A stretch of 5,825 nucleotides of DNA from contig JAUVZE010000073.1 of the NCBI GenBank assembly GCA_030602665.1, positions 1-5,825 of the forward strand, written 5' to 3'. Shown here in pieces: positions 1 through 5,055 of the stretch (positions are counted from its first letter, which is position 1; each line of letters opens with the position of its first letter). Origin of the DNA: Dehalococcoidia bacterium. Lineage in GTDB: Bacteria > Chloroflexota > Dehalococcoidia > Dehalococcoidales > JAUVZE01. The notes beneath the pieces were generated by a model. The model was not told the origin of the DNA, ran no database searches, and saw only the letters and a list, made by a program, of their open reading frames with translations. The position numbers were made by a program, and so were the translations under genes.

Positions 1-248
1 GGGCTCAACCCTTCAATATAATCAACCTCAGGCTTTTCCATCCGGCCCAGAAACTGGCGGGCATAAGCAGCTAGGGATTCCACGTAGCGCCGCTGCCCTT
101 CGGCATAGATGGTATCAAATGCCAGCGAACTCTTACCCGACCCGGAGACCCCGGTAATGACTACCAACTTATCCCGAGGGATAACCACATCAATATTTTT
201 GAGGTTGTGCTCGCGAGCCCCTTTAATAATTATCGAATCCAGTGGCAT
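1..248 (-). CDS. uvrA: UvrA, excinuclease ABC subunit A (N-terminal part, cut by window edge)
   Basis: UvrA is the damage-sensing ATPase of nucleotide excision repair; it dimerises, loads UvrB on lesions and acts in the cytoplasm on DNA. Only the first 82 codons are present, running off the left edge. The peptide starts MPLDSIIIKGAREHNLKNID, the canonical UvrA opening, followed by the first Walker A, GVSGSGKS (residues 33-40), and the conserved segment FDTIYAEGQRRYVESLAAYA (about 44-63). The ATG at 248-246 fits the family start and is preceded by AAGGAAG (251-257), which is close to the start. The signature motif, zinc modules and second ATPase domain lie outside the window. The gene appears to have its own promoter in the gap upstream. 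Identification is very secure from sequence. Confidence 0.97.
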   Translation of the reverse strand, partial: MPLDSIIIKGAREHNLKNIDVVIPRDKLVVITGVSGSGKSSLAFDTIYAEGQRRYVESLAAYARQFLGRMEKPEVDYIEGLS

Positions 249-282
249 ATCTTCCTTACAACACCTTTGCCCTACAATTGTC

Positions 283-311
283 ATTGTAACACTGGGCCTA
301 AAGCACAGCAA
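283..311 (-). promoter_or_regulatory. Candidate uvrA promoter with overlapping inverted repeat
   Basis: Read on the minus strand, TTGCTG (311-306) and TACAAT (288-283) are separated by 17 nt, resembling -35 and -10 boxes (3/6 and 5/6 matches to the sigma-70 consensus). Transcription would start near 276, about 28 nt before the uvrA ATG. The -10 is one arm of a 6-4-6 inverted repeat at 273-288 (TACAAT-TGTC-ATTGTA), a plausible operator position. It does not look like the Gram-positive GAAC-N4-GTTC SOS box. Promoter assignment is by eye only. Confidence 0.4.
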
Positions 312-337
312 GCCTGTAGAGATTGTTAATCAACCTC

Positions 338-396
338 ACCCCCTGTGTCCCCCTCTCCTTCAAAGGAGAGGGGGACGGATATTAAAAAGAGGGGGT
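338..396. repeat. GC-rich nested palindrome (REP/MITE-like intergenic repeat)
   Basis: A perfect 14-bp inverted repeat (347-360 with 363-376, 2-nt centre) is made of C-rich and G-rich runs. It is flanked by a second pair of arms, ACCCCCT (338-344) and AGGGGGT (390-396). The composition is unlike the surrounding AT-richer spacer. Such C-run/G-run palindromes are often dispersed intergenic repeats in bacterial genomes, but only one copy is visible here, so the dispersed nature is inference. It carries no ORF and no transposase. Confidence 0.6.
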
Positions 397-405
397 AAAG
401 CCCCT
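384..405 (-). terminator. Possible intrinsic terminator at the edge of the palindrome
   Basis: On the minus strand, AGGGG (405-401) and CCCCT (394-390) form a short GC-rich stem around a 6-nt loop, followed at once by CTTTTTAAT (389-381). That is the form of a rho-independent terminator. It would stop transcripts coming from the zinc-ribbon gene, about 220 nt downstream of its stop codon, before they enter uvrA. The stem is short, so confidence is moderate to low. Confidence 0.4.
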
Positions 406-623
406 TCAAGCTGCCCCTAGTGGTATTGACAAAGTCTCAAACGAGGACTAAACTCTGAGTCACAACACGTGAAACAGCCTTAAAATAACATACTGGGTAG
501 GAACTAGTGAGACGCAAGAAAGGGCACTGTAACCGCTAAATAACATGGTGGTGGCTGGTGCCCCCGTTGACTTTCTACTGGGTATTTACTTGATATGAAG
601 TGCTAAGGTAAGCTTCATTTCGG

Positions 624-1238
624 CTAGGTGCCTTGCCCTTGAGAGTGTCTCAGGCTGCGTTTGATTATTTCCAATAGGCCAGTATTCTCATACATCTCGT
701 GCATTCTCTCAACAACTTGGAGCATTCTCTCGTTAATTTTATTCTGAGCGTGCTCCAAAGCTTCCAGTCTTTGTTCTATCTCATTTAGTGCTGGCTGAAG
801 CGACCCTAGGGTAGCTTGGAATTGATGCGCCTTATCTAAATCCTGGTTTAAACTATTAACCTTCAGCTCCATCTCCGCTACCAGTTGCCCCTTCTGGCGA
901 AGTGACTCGGCGAGTTCTGCTTTCTGAGATTCACTAGCCAGTAGCTTTGTGTGCGCCGCACTAGCTGCCTTTTGGCTTTGCTTGGTTTTTAGCTCAAACT
1001 CAAGGTGAGCGCTTGCCAGGCAAGCAGTACAGTAGATGGATGCCCCTTTCTCTAGCTCAGTTCCACACTGAGAGCAAACAAGATGGTGAGGCTGGTTTTG
1101 TTTGGTTGAGCGGCACTCCTGGCAGCGGCTGGGGGAGGTGAAACCCTTCAGTTCATAGAACTCTTGCTCAGCCTTGGTAAACACAAATTCTCTACCGCAT
1201 TGGCGGCAGGTCAAGTTGATATCACCATCTTTCAACAC
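624..1238 (-). CDS. Double zinc-ribbon protein with C-terminal coiled coil, function unknown
   Basis: A 204-aa protein with three parts. Residues about 5-45 form a zinc ribbon (C11-x2-C14, C39-x2-C42) with the pattern C..CG.EFVFT..EQ.FY..KGF, matching the 'probable zinc-ribbon' family (zf-trcl, PF13451 type). Residues 55-73 form a second four-cysteine knuckle (CSQC, CTAC). Residues about 77-185 are rich in E, K, Q, A and L and look like a long coiled coil. No signal peptide, membrane segment or catalytic motif is visible, so it is probably cytoplasmic and could bind nucleic acid or protein; that is inference. The start is GTG (1238-1236), supported by AAGGAG (1246-1251) 7 nt upstream. It is transcribed alone, divergently from comM. 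All eight cysteines are intact, so it is probably functional. Confidence 0.85.
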   Translation of the reverse strand: MLKDGDINLTCRQCGREFVFTKAEQEFYELKGFTSPSRCQECRSTKQNQPHHLVCSQCGTELEKGASIYCTACLASAHLEFELKTKQSQKAASAAHTKLLASESQKAELAESLRQKGQLVAEMELKVNSLNQDLDKAHQFQATLGSLQPALNEIEQRLEALEHAQNKINERMLQVVERMHEMYENTGLLEIIKRSLRHSQGQGT

Positions 1239-1296
1239 TTATAGGCTCCTTCACCGCATCAGGATTACTGGGCTATAAAAATGGTGCAGGTGATAT

Positions 1297-1325
1297 AGTA
1301 TATTTTACACCATAACCGCGGTAAA
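1297..1325 (-). promoter_or_regulatory. Candidate promoter for the zinc-ribbon gene
   Basis: On the minus strand, TTTACC (1325-1320) and TATACT (1302-1297) are 17 nt apart, a fair sigma-70-type pair. The start site would fall near 1290, giving a leader of about 50 nt that contains the AAGGAG site. The 8-bp palindrome ACCGCGGT overlaps the -35 end. Assigned by eye, no experimental support. Confidence 0.35.
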
Positions 1326-1718
1326 TATCCAGCATTACCCGACCCTCTAAGAGATTCATCACCAAAACCCTCACCTTACACGGCTTTAAAGTTACAGCTA
1401 TTCATCCATACCTCAATATTCACAATAAGTATATTGTATGTGACTTTTGTATCATTTTAGATAAAATGCTGGTGAATTTCAAGCAAGATTCACTTTGTGC
1501 TAGCCAAATATTTTGCCAGATTGACACTTCCTCATAAATACTCCTTCTTGATTATAACGAAAAAGACGCTAGTTGGTTAGTAGCGACCTCGGGTGCTTGT
1601 TACAGCTTATGAAGGGACTAGAATAATGGCTAAGTTAGCCGCTAGATAAGTGGCAGCTCATTAAGAAGTTCCCACTGAAACTCAGAAGAACCTCCCCTCT
1701 CCAAAATCGTAACTACAT

Positions 1719-1747
1719 TCCACACGGACACAGATTTATGATATAGT
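1719..1747 (+). promoter_or_regulatory. Candidate comM promoter, giving a near-leaderless mRNA
   Basis: TCCACA (1719-1724) and TATAGT (1742-1747) are separated by 17 nt, a plausible -35/-10 pair. The predicted start of transcription is about 1753-1755, only 5-7 nt before the comM ATG at 1760. No Shine-Dalgarno sequence is present before that ATG, which agrees with leaderless or near-leaderless initiation. Confidence 0.4.
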
Positions 1748-1759
1748 GTATGATGAATT

Positions 1760-3280
1760 ATGCTAGCTAAGGTAGTAAGCTGCGCTGTAGTCGGACTGGA
1801 AGGGGCGATTGTCGAGGTTGAGGTTGATATTTCTCCCGGACTACCCTCATTCACTATTGTTGGCCTGCCTGACGCTGCTGTACAGGAAGCCAGAGAGAGG
1901 GTACGAGCCGCTATCCGCAACTCTGGCTTTGCTTTCCCGATGAAGCGCATTGTGGTTAATCTTGCCCCGGCTGACCTCAAGAAAGCCGGTCCAGCCTATG
2001 ATTTACCCATTGCTGTTGGTATCCTTCTCAGTTCGGAGCAGGTATGTGCTGATGTCTCCCAGACTATCCTCCTCGGTGAGTTGTCCCTAGACGGTAATTT
2101 ACGCCATACCAACGGAGTCTTACCGATGGTCGCCCTAGCTCACCATGAAGGGCTATCTACCATTATTGTGCCTGATGCCGATGCTAAAGAGGCATCCTTA
2201 GTAGAAGGCATTAAAATCATTCCCGTTACCTCTTTATCCCACCTGGTTAGCTATTTCCGGGGGGAAATACCAGCCCCAGAGTATACGCCCGGTGAGGTTC
2301 AAGAGTACACCCCTCCGGCTTCACTAGTCACCGACCTAGCCTACATTAAAGGGCAGGAGCATGTTAAGCGAGCCCTGGAGGTAGCTGCCTCCGGCGGGCA
2401 TAATGTGATAATGTGTGGGCCACCGGGCAGCGGTAAGACCTTACTGGCACGGTCGCTTCCTTCGGTACTGCCACCAATGACCACTGAGGAAGCCCTGGAG
2501 GTTACCAAGATATACAGTGTGAGCGGTCTGCTACCATCAGATACCCCCCTAATCAGACACCGCCCCTTCCGTTCCCCACACTACACCATCTCCAATGCTG
2601 GCTTGGTGGGTGGCGGACATTGGCCCAAGCCGGGTGAAATAAGCCTCAGTCACCGGGGGGTTTTATTCCTAGACGAGCTTCCTGAGTTTGGTCATTCGCT
2701 GCTTGAGATATTGCGCCAGCCTCTGGAAGATAAGGTAATTACTATCAGCCGGGCTCATGGCAGCGTAACCTTCCCGTCCAACTTTATGCTGGTAGGGGCC
2801 ATGAACCCTTGCCCCTGTGGCTACTACGGCGACCCGTTTAGACAGTGCACCTGCCCTGCCAGTCTGGTTTCCCGGTATCAAAAGCGCATCAGCGGACCGT
2901 TCATTGACCGGGTTGATATATTTGTTGAGGTGCCCCACATTGACTATGAAAAGTTGGCTGATGACCGGTTAGGTGAGAGGTCAGAAGCAGTTCAAGCCCG
3001 GGTTAAAGCTGCCCGCTCCCGGCAGCAGAAGCGCTTTGAGGAAACCCCACTAACCTGTAATGCTGAAATGACACCAGCCGAGGTCAGGGAGTTTTGTCAG
3101 GCGGAAGAGCAAGCCCAGAGCCTACTCAAGGCAGCCATGAAACAGCTCTACCTTTCTGCCCGTGCCTTCCACCGCATCCTTAAACTGGCTCGCACCATCG
3201 CTGACCTGGAAAACGCTGATATAATTAAAGCTCATCACCTGGCTGAAGCCATCCAGTATAGACCAAGACGGATGGTGTAA
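1760..3280 (+). CDS. comM: ComM/YifB-family AAA+ ATPase (magnesium-chelatase-like)
   Basis: A 506-aa protein of normal full length for the YifB/ComM family. In natural transformation ComM is a hexameric helicase that promotes branch migration during integration of incoming DNA; it is not a true Mg-chelatase. Domains in order: an N-terminal Lon-S5-like ChlI domain (about 20-165; VEVDISPGLPSFTIVGLPD is diagnostic), the AAA+ core (about 190-395) and a C-terminal Mg-chelatase helical domain (about 400-505). Key motifs are Walker A GPPGSGKT (220-227), Walker B VLFLDE (301-306), sensor-1-like GAMNPC (346-351), the family's cysteine cluster C351, C353, C363, C365, a likely arginine finger in SGPFIDRVD (R384), and sensor-2-like SARAFHRILKLART. 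The ATG at 1760 gives exactly the family start (MLAKV..C..VG) although no Shine-Dalgarno is visible. No other competence gene is in view. The LUD gene follows 32 nt downstream. Confidence 0.96.
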   Translation: MLAKVVSCAVVGLEGAIVEVEVDISPGLPSFTIVGLPDAAVQEARERVRAAIRNSGFAFPMKRIVVNLAPADLKKAGPAYDLPIAVGILLSSEQVCADVSQTILLGELSLDGNLRHTNGVLPMVALAHHEGLSTIIVPDADAKEASLVEGIKIIPVTSLSHLVSYFRGEIPAPEYTPGEVQEYTPPASLVTDLAYIKGQEHVKRALEVAASGGHNVIMCGPPGSGKTLLARSLPSVLPPMTTEEALEVTKIYSVSGLLPSDTPLIRHRPFRSPHYTISNAGLVGGGHWPKPGEISLSHRGVLFLDELPEFGHSLLEILRQPLEDKVITISRAHGSVTFPSNFMLVGAMNPCPCGYYGDPFRQCTCPASLVSRYQKRISGPFIDRVDIFVEVPHIDYEKLADDRLGERSEAVQARVKAARSRQQKRFEETPLTCNAEMTPAEVREFCQAEEQAQSLLKAAMKQLYLSARAFHRILKLARTIADLENADIIKAHHLAEAIQYRPRRMV

Positions 3281-3312
3281 CTCAGCCGAAGGACAGAGGG
3301 GAAAGGAGAACT

Positions 3313-4026
3313 ATGATAGACGAGACGGATATTAGTCAAGAGAGGAAATGGCTCTATGAAGCCCGGGCCAAAATAGTGGTAACCAACCTCAAAAAGAAGA
3401 ATATAAGCGCTCAGTATGTTCCCAGTCGACAGGAGGCGCTTTCCACTATTCTGGAGATGATTCCCCCGGGGGCGGTGGTTGGTCGTGGGGACTCGGTCAG
3501 CGTAGACCAAGTAGGGGTGATTCCTGAACTTATAAAGCGTAACCAAAATAAGGTTATTGACCCGCTTGAGAAAGATGCCGACGGTTTCTATATTGTTGCC
3601 GAAAGAGAAGACAGGTGGAAAATAGCCAGAGAAATCTTTTCCACTGATGTATTCTTAGTCGGCACAAATGCTGTCACCCTTGATGGCAAACTGGTCAATA
3701 CTGATGGCTGGGGGAACCGGGTTTCAGCGATGATATTTGGACCAGAAAAAGTAATTGTTGTTGCTGGTGCCAACAAGATTGTCAAGGACGTAAACGAAGC
3801 CCTGGAGCGGATTCGTGTGACGGCGGCACCAATGAATGCCAAGCGACACTACCTGAAACATCACCGACCGGAGTGGGGTGATTTACCTTGCGTCAGGACA
3901 GGTAGCTGCGTTGACTGCCGCCACGACTATAGAATCTGTAATTACACCGTGATTATTGAAGGCACCATGATTCCGGAGAAGGACCGGATAAATGTGGTTC
4001 TGGTCGGGGAAGAGCTAGGCATATAG
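3313..4026 (+). CDS. LUD-domain protein (LutC/YkgG-like, 'lactate utilization protein')
   Basis: A 237-aa, single-domain LUD protein (PF02589, formerly DUF162). Typical features are the N-terminal helix KIVVTNLKKKNISAQYV, the glycine-rich VGRGDSVSVDQVG (56-68) and the core motif VGTNAVTLDGKLVNTDGWGN (116-135). Near the C-terminus four cysteines (C193, C199, C202, C209; C-x5-C-x2-C-x6-C) recur in short clostridial and Chloroflexi members and might bind metal, which is inference. LutC works with LutA and LutB in L-lactate oxidation, but neither partner is nearby, so the lactate role is unproven. The ATG is preceded by AAAGGAG (3302-3308) 4 nt upstream. It probably shares the comM transcript. 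No clear terminator follows before the convergent gene 43 nt away. Confidence 0.88.
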   Translation: MIDETDISQERKWLYEARAKIVVTNLKKKNISAQYVPSRQEALSTILEMIPPGAVVGRGDSVSVDQVGVIPELIKRNQNKVIDPLEKDADGFYIVAEREDRWKIAREIFSTDVFLVGTNAVTLDGKLVNTDGWGNRVSAMIFGPEKVIVVAGANKIVKDVNEALERIRVTAAPMNAKRHYLKHHRPEWGDLPCVRTGSCVDCRHDYRICNYTVIIEGTMIPEKDRINVVLVGEELGI

Positions 4027-4069
4027 ATTCCCATTTTAAAAACGGATAGAGGGTGGGGTTGATAGAGTC

Positions 4070-4327
4070 TTAACTCCAGAGCCAGAAGGCACCACCCATC
4101 ACCAGCATAAGTAAGCCGATAGCAATGGCTATCCAGCCACCTATCTTTAGTGCCCCGGGTTCAGGGCGCTCTGGCTCGTGCTCTAAGAACTCCCTTGCAT
4201 CGGGGCGACTAGACAGGGCATCGTAGTAGCTCTTCTCCTCCCCCTTGCCCCAGAAAATTGAGGCTATACCAAGGATAACAAACAAACCACCCATACCCAT
4301 CAAAATAAAGTAGTTATGCTCAGGCAT
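4070..4327 (-). CDS. Small two-helix membrane protein, function unknown
   Basis: An 85-aa hypothetical protein with two predicted membrane segments, about residues 6-27 (hydrophobic, Gly/Met-rich) and 61-84 (IGGWIAIAIGLLMLVMGGAFW). They enclose a charged loop of about 33 residues (28-60) rich in E, R, D and P. No signal peptidase site, catalytic motif or known family is recognised. I chose the ATG at 4327-4325 because GGGAG (4336-4340) lies 8 nt upstream; an in-frame GTG two codons earlier (4333) would be only 2 nt from that site. It begins 71 nt after the rplL stop, with only a weak hairpin between, so it may be read through from the ribosomal operon. It converges on the LUD gene. Confidence 0.75.
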   Translation of the reverse strand: MPEHNYFILMGMGGLFVILGIASIFWGKGEEKSYYDALSSRPDAREFLEHEPERPEPGALKIGGWIAIAIGLLMLVMGGAFWLWS

Positions 4328-4368
4328 ACCCACTTCTCCCGCTAGGAGCGCCCTTTAGTGATAACTAT

Positions 4369-4383
4369 ACGCTTTTTTAGCGT
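4369..4383 (-). terminator. Weak hairpin after rplL
   Basis: ACGCT (4369-4373) and AGCGT (4379-4383) form a 5-bp stem with a 5-nt A/T loop, 16 nt past the rplL stop codon. On the minus strand it is followed by ATAGTTATC rather than a T-run, so termination would be inefficient; partial read-through into the small membrane gene is likely. On the plus strand it is followed by TGTTTT, but no plus-strand gene needs it. Confidence 0.25.
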
Positions 4384-4398
4384 TGTTTTCAACCAGTC

Positions 4399-4914
4399 TT
4401 ATTTAATCTCCACAGTGGCACCGGCGGCTTCCAGCTTCTGCTTTATGGTAGTTGCCTCGTCCTTATTAATCCCGTCCTTGACTGTGGCTGGAGCACTCTC
4501 CACCAAATCCTTGGCTTCCTTTAAGCCTAAGGTAGTGAGCTCCCGCACTGCCTTAATCACACTAATCTTATTAGCCCCTACGTCTTTAAGCGTTACGCTA
4601 AACTCGGTCTGCTCCTCAACCGCCGGAGCTGCTGCCTCAGCCGGCGCCGCGCCAGTAGTGGCTACTGCTGGGACAGCGGCACTAACTCCAAACTCGGTCT
4701 CCAGAGCTTTTACTAGCTCCGATAGTTCCAGCACGGTCATACTCTTAATAGTAGCCATTATCTCGTCAACTGCTGGCTTCGCCTTCACCTTGGCTGGAGA
4801 CTCCTGCTTGGTAGCCGTTGCTTTAGCTCTCTTAGGCTTCTCGGTAACTTGCTCTGCGTGCCGTTTCCCTGTAGCTGTTTCCCCACCAGTGGTTTCCACT
4901 TCATTTTCCGACAT
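4399..4914 (-). CDS. rplL: Ribosomal protein L7/L12 (bL12) with long N-terminal extension
   Basis: bL12 forms dimers on L10 to build the ribosomal stalk that recruits and activates translation GTPases. The protein is 171 aa against a usual 120-130. Residues 49-78 are the dimerisation and L10-binding domain (SMTVLELSELVKALETEFGV, 58-77). Residues about 79-102 are the Ala/Pro-rich hinge, and 103-171 the factor-binding domain (KDVGANKISVIKAVRE and GLKEAKDLVESAP). Residues 1-48 are extra: seven acidic residues up to position 38, five of them in the first 21, and ten Lys/Arg from 17 to 46, probably disordered. The start is firm: ATG at 4914-4912 has GGAGG (4923-4927) 8 nt upstream. The internal Met53 has no such site and lies within domain helix 1. 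The gene follows rplJ in the same transcript, separated by a duplicated piece of rplJ. Confidence 0.96.
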   Translation of the reverse strand: MSENEVETTGGETATGKRHAEQVTEKPKRAKATATKQESPAKVKAKPAVDEIMATIKSMTVLELSELVKALETEFGVSAAVPAVATTGAAPAEAAAPAVEEQTEFSVTLKDVGANKISVIKAVRELTTLGLKEAKDLVESAPATVKDGINKDEATTIKQKLEAAGATVEIK

Positions 4915-4990
4915 TTACTCTCCCTCCATTTACTGAATTCTAGCTTGTAGTACACTCATAAACCCCCTCACCGGGGTGACAATCTGACAG
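4915..4990 (-). pseudogene. Degenerate copy of the L10 C-terminal tail between rplJ and rplL
   Basis: Read on the minus strand in its own frame the spacer encodes IVTPVRGFMSVLQARIQ-stop-MEGE-stop, beside the real L10 end LTTPMRGFMNVLQARIKQLEGE. Three differences are silent (Gly, Val and Arg codons) and others are Met to Val and Asn to Ser; a nonsense codon replaces Gln170. The offset of 77 puts it out of frame with rplJ, so it is not fused to L10. The last stop (4917-4915) abuts the rplL ATG. After the true rplJ stop, CTGTCAGA (4990-4983) resembles the rplL start ATGTCGGA, perhaps a lost duplicate start codon. It is probably untranslated, but its retained ribosome binding site is in use by rplL. 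Confidence 0.75.
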
Positions 4991-5055
4991 TTTACTCTCC
5001 CTCCAGTTGTTTAATCCTAGCTTGTAGCACGTTCATAAAACCCCTCATCGGGGTG
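4915..5055 (-). repeat. 77-bp tandem duplication of the rplJ 3' end
   Basis: The segment 4915-4978 repeats 4992-5055 at a constant offset of 77 nt without gaps; by hand count 54 of 64 positions match (about 84%). Perfect blocks include TTACTCTCCCTCCA, CTAGCTTGTAG and TCATAAA. The right-hand copy (4992-5055) is the true end of rplJ; the left-hand copy occupies the rplJ-rplL spacer. Both copies keep the GGAGG sequence (5000-5004 and 4923-4927). In the left copy it serves as the rplL ribosome binding site, while in rplJ it lies within the codons for the terminal LEGE. Confidence 0.9.

Larger units (their letters stand above)
249..623. other. Intergenic region between uvrA and the zinc-ribbon gene
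   Basis: This stretch holds the uvrA promoter candidate, the GC-rich palindrome and the possible terminator. From about 421 to 594 I see no credible gene, tRNA or structured RNA; the ORFs present are short and lack ribosome binding sites. A 6-bp inverted repeat (ATGAAG 595-600, CTTCAT 613-618) sits just after the stop of the zinc-ribbon gene but has no T-tract. Confidence 0.6.
1239..1759. other. 521-nt divergent intergenic region with several small inverted repeats
   Basis: No gene is supported here. Visible structures are: CATTTTA-GA-TAAAATG (1453-1468, a 7-2-7 operator-like palindrome); GTGAAT/ATTCAC (1472-1477 with 1488-1493, 10-nt loop); CGCTA/TAGCG (1567-1571 with 1581-1585); GGCTAA-G-TTAGCC (1628-1640); and GCCGC/GTGGC (1638-1642 with 1650-1654). 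A cluster of small hairpins from about 1565 to 1660 could be an RNA leader or small RNA, but I recognise no Rfam-type riboswitch or T-box. The candidate promoters of the two flanking genes lie at its ends. Confidence 0.5.

Noticed and set aside
109..420. 103-codon plus-strand open frame across uvrA and the palindrome
   Set aside because: Antisense to the clear uvrA N-terminus and running through the GC-rich palindrome; no ribosome binding site or family resemblance.
426..454. TTGACA-17-TAAACT as a plus-strand promoter
   Set aside because: It points into the 3' end of a minus-strand gene, with nothing on the plus strand to express; the -10 match is weak.
460..546. 28-codon minus-strand ORF beginning MLFSGYSALS
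   Set aside because: No ribosome binding site, no family resemblance, and of a length expected by chance in non-coding sequence.
1521..1558. TTGACA (1521) with TATAAC (1553) as a promoter for comM
   Set aside because: The spacing of 26 nt is too long for a normal promoter; no suitable -10 lies 16-18 nt downstream of the TTGACA.
1561..1759. T-box or other known riboswitch upstream of comM
   Set aside because: I looked for the T-box sequence, the TPP and other common core motifs and found none; comM is not a usual riboswitch target.
1642..1980. 112-codon minus-strand open frame over the comM start
   Set aside because: It overlaps the certain comM coding sequence in antisense and has no recognisable protein features.
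4399..4758. Shorter rplL starting at the internal ATG (Met53), giving a normal-length L7/L12
   Set aside because: No Shine-Dalgarno precedes it, and it falls inside the first helix of the N-terminal domain, while the upstream ATG has a strong well-spaced GGAGG.
4358..4936. 192-codon plus-strand open frame opposite rplL
   Set aside because: It is the antisense of the Ala-rich rplL gene; the Ser/Ala/Val-rich translation is a composition artefact, and rplL is unambiguous on the other strand.
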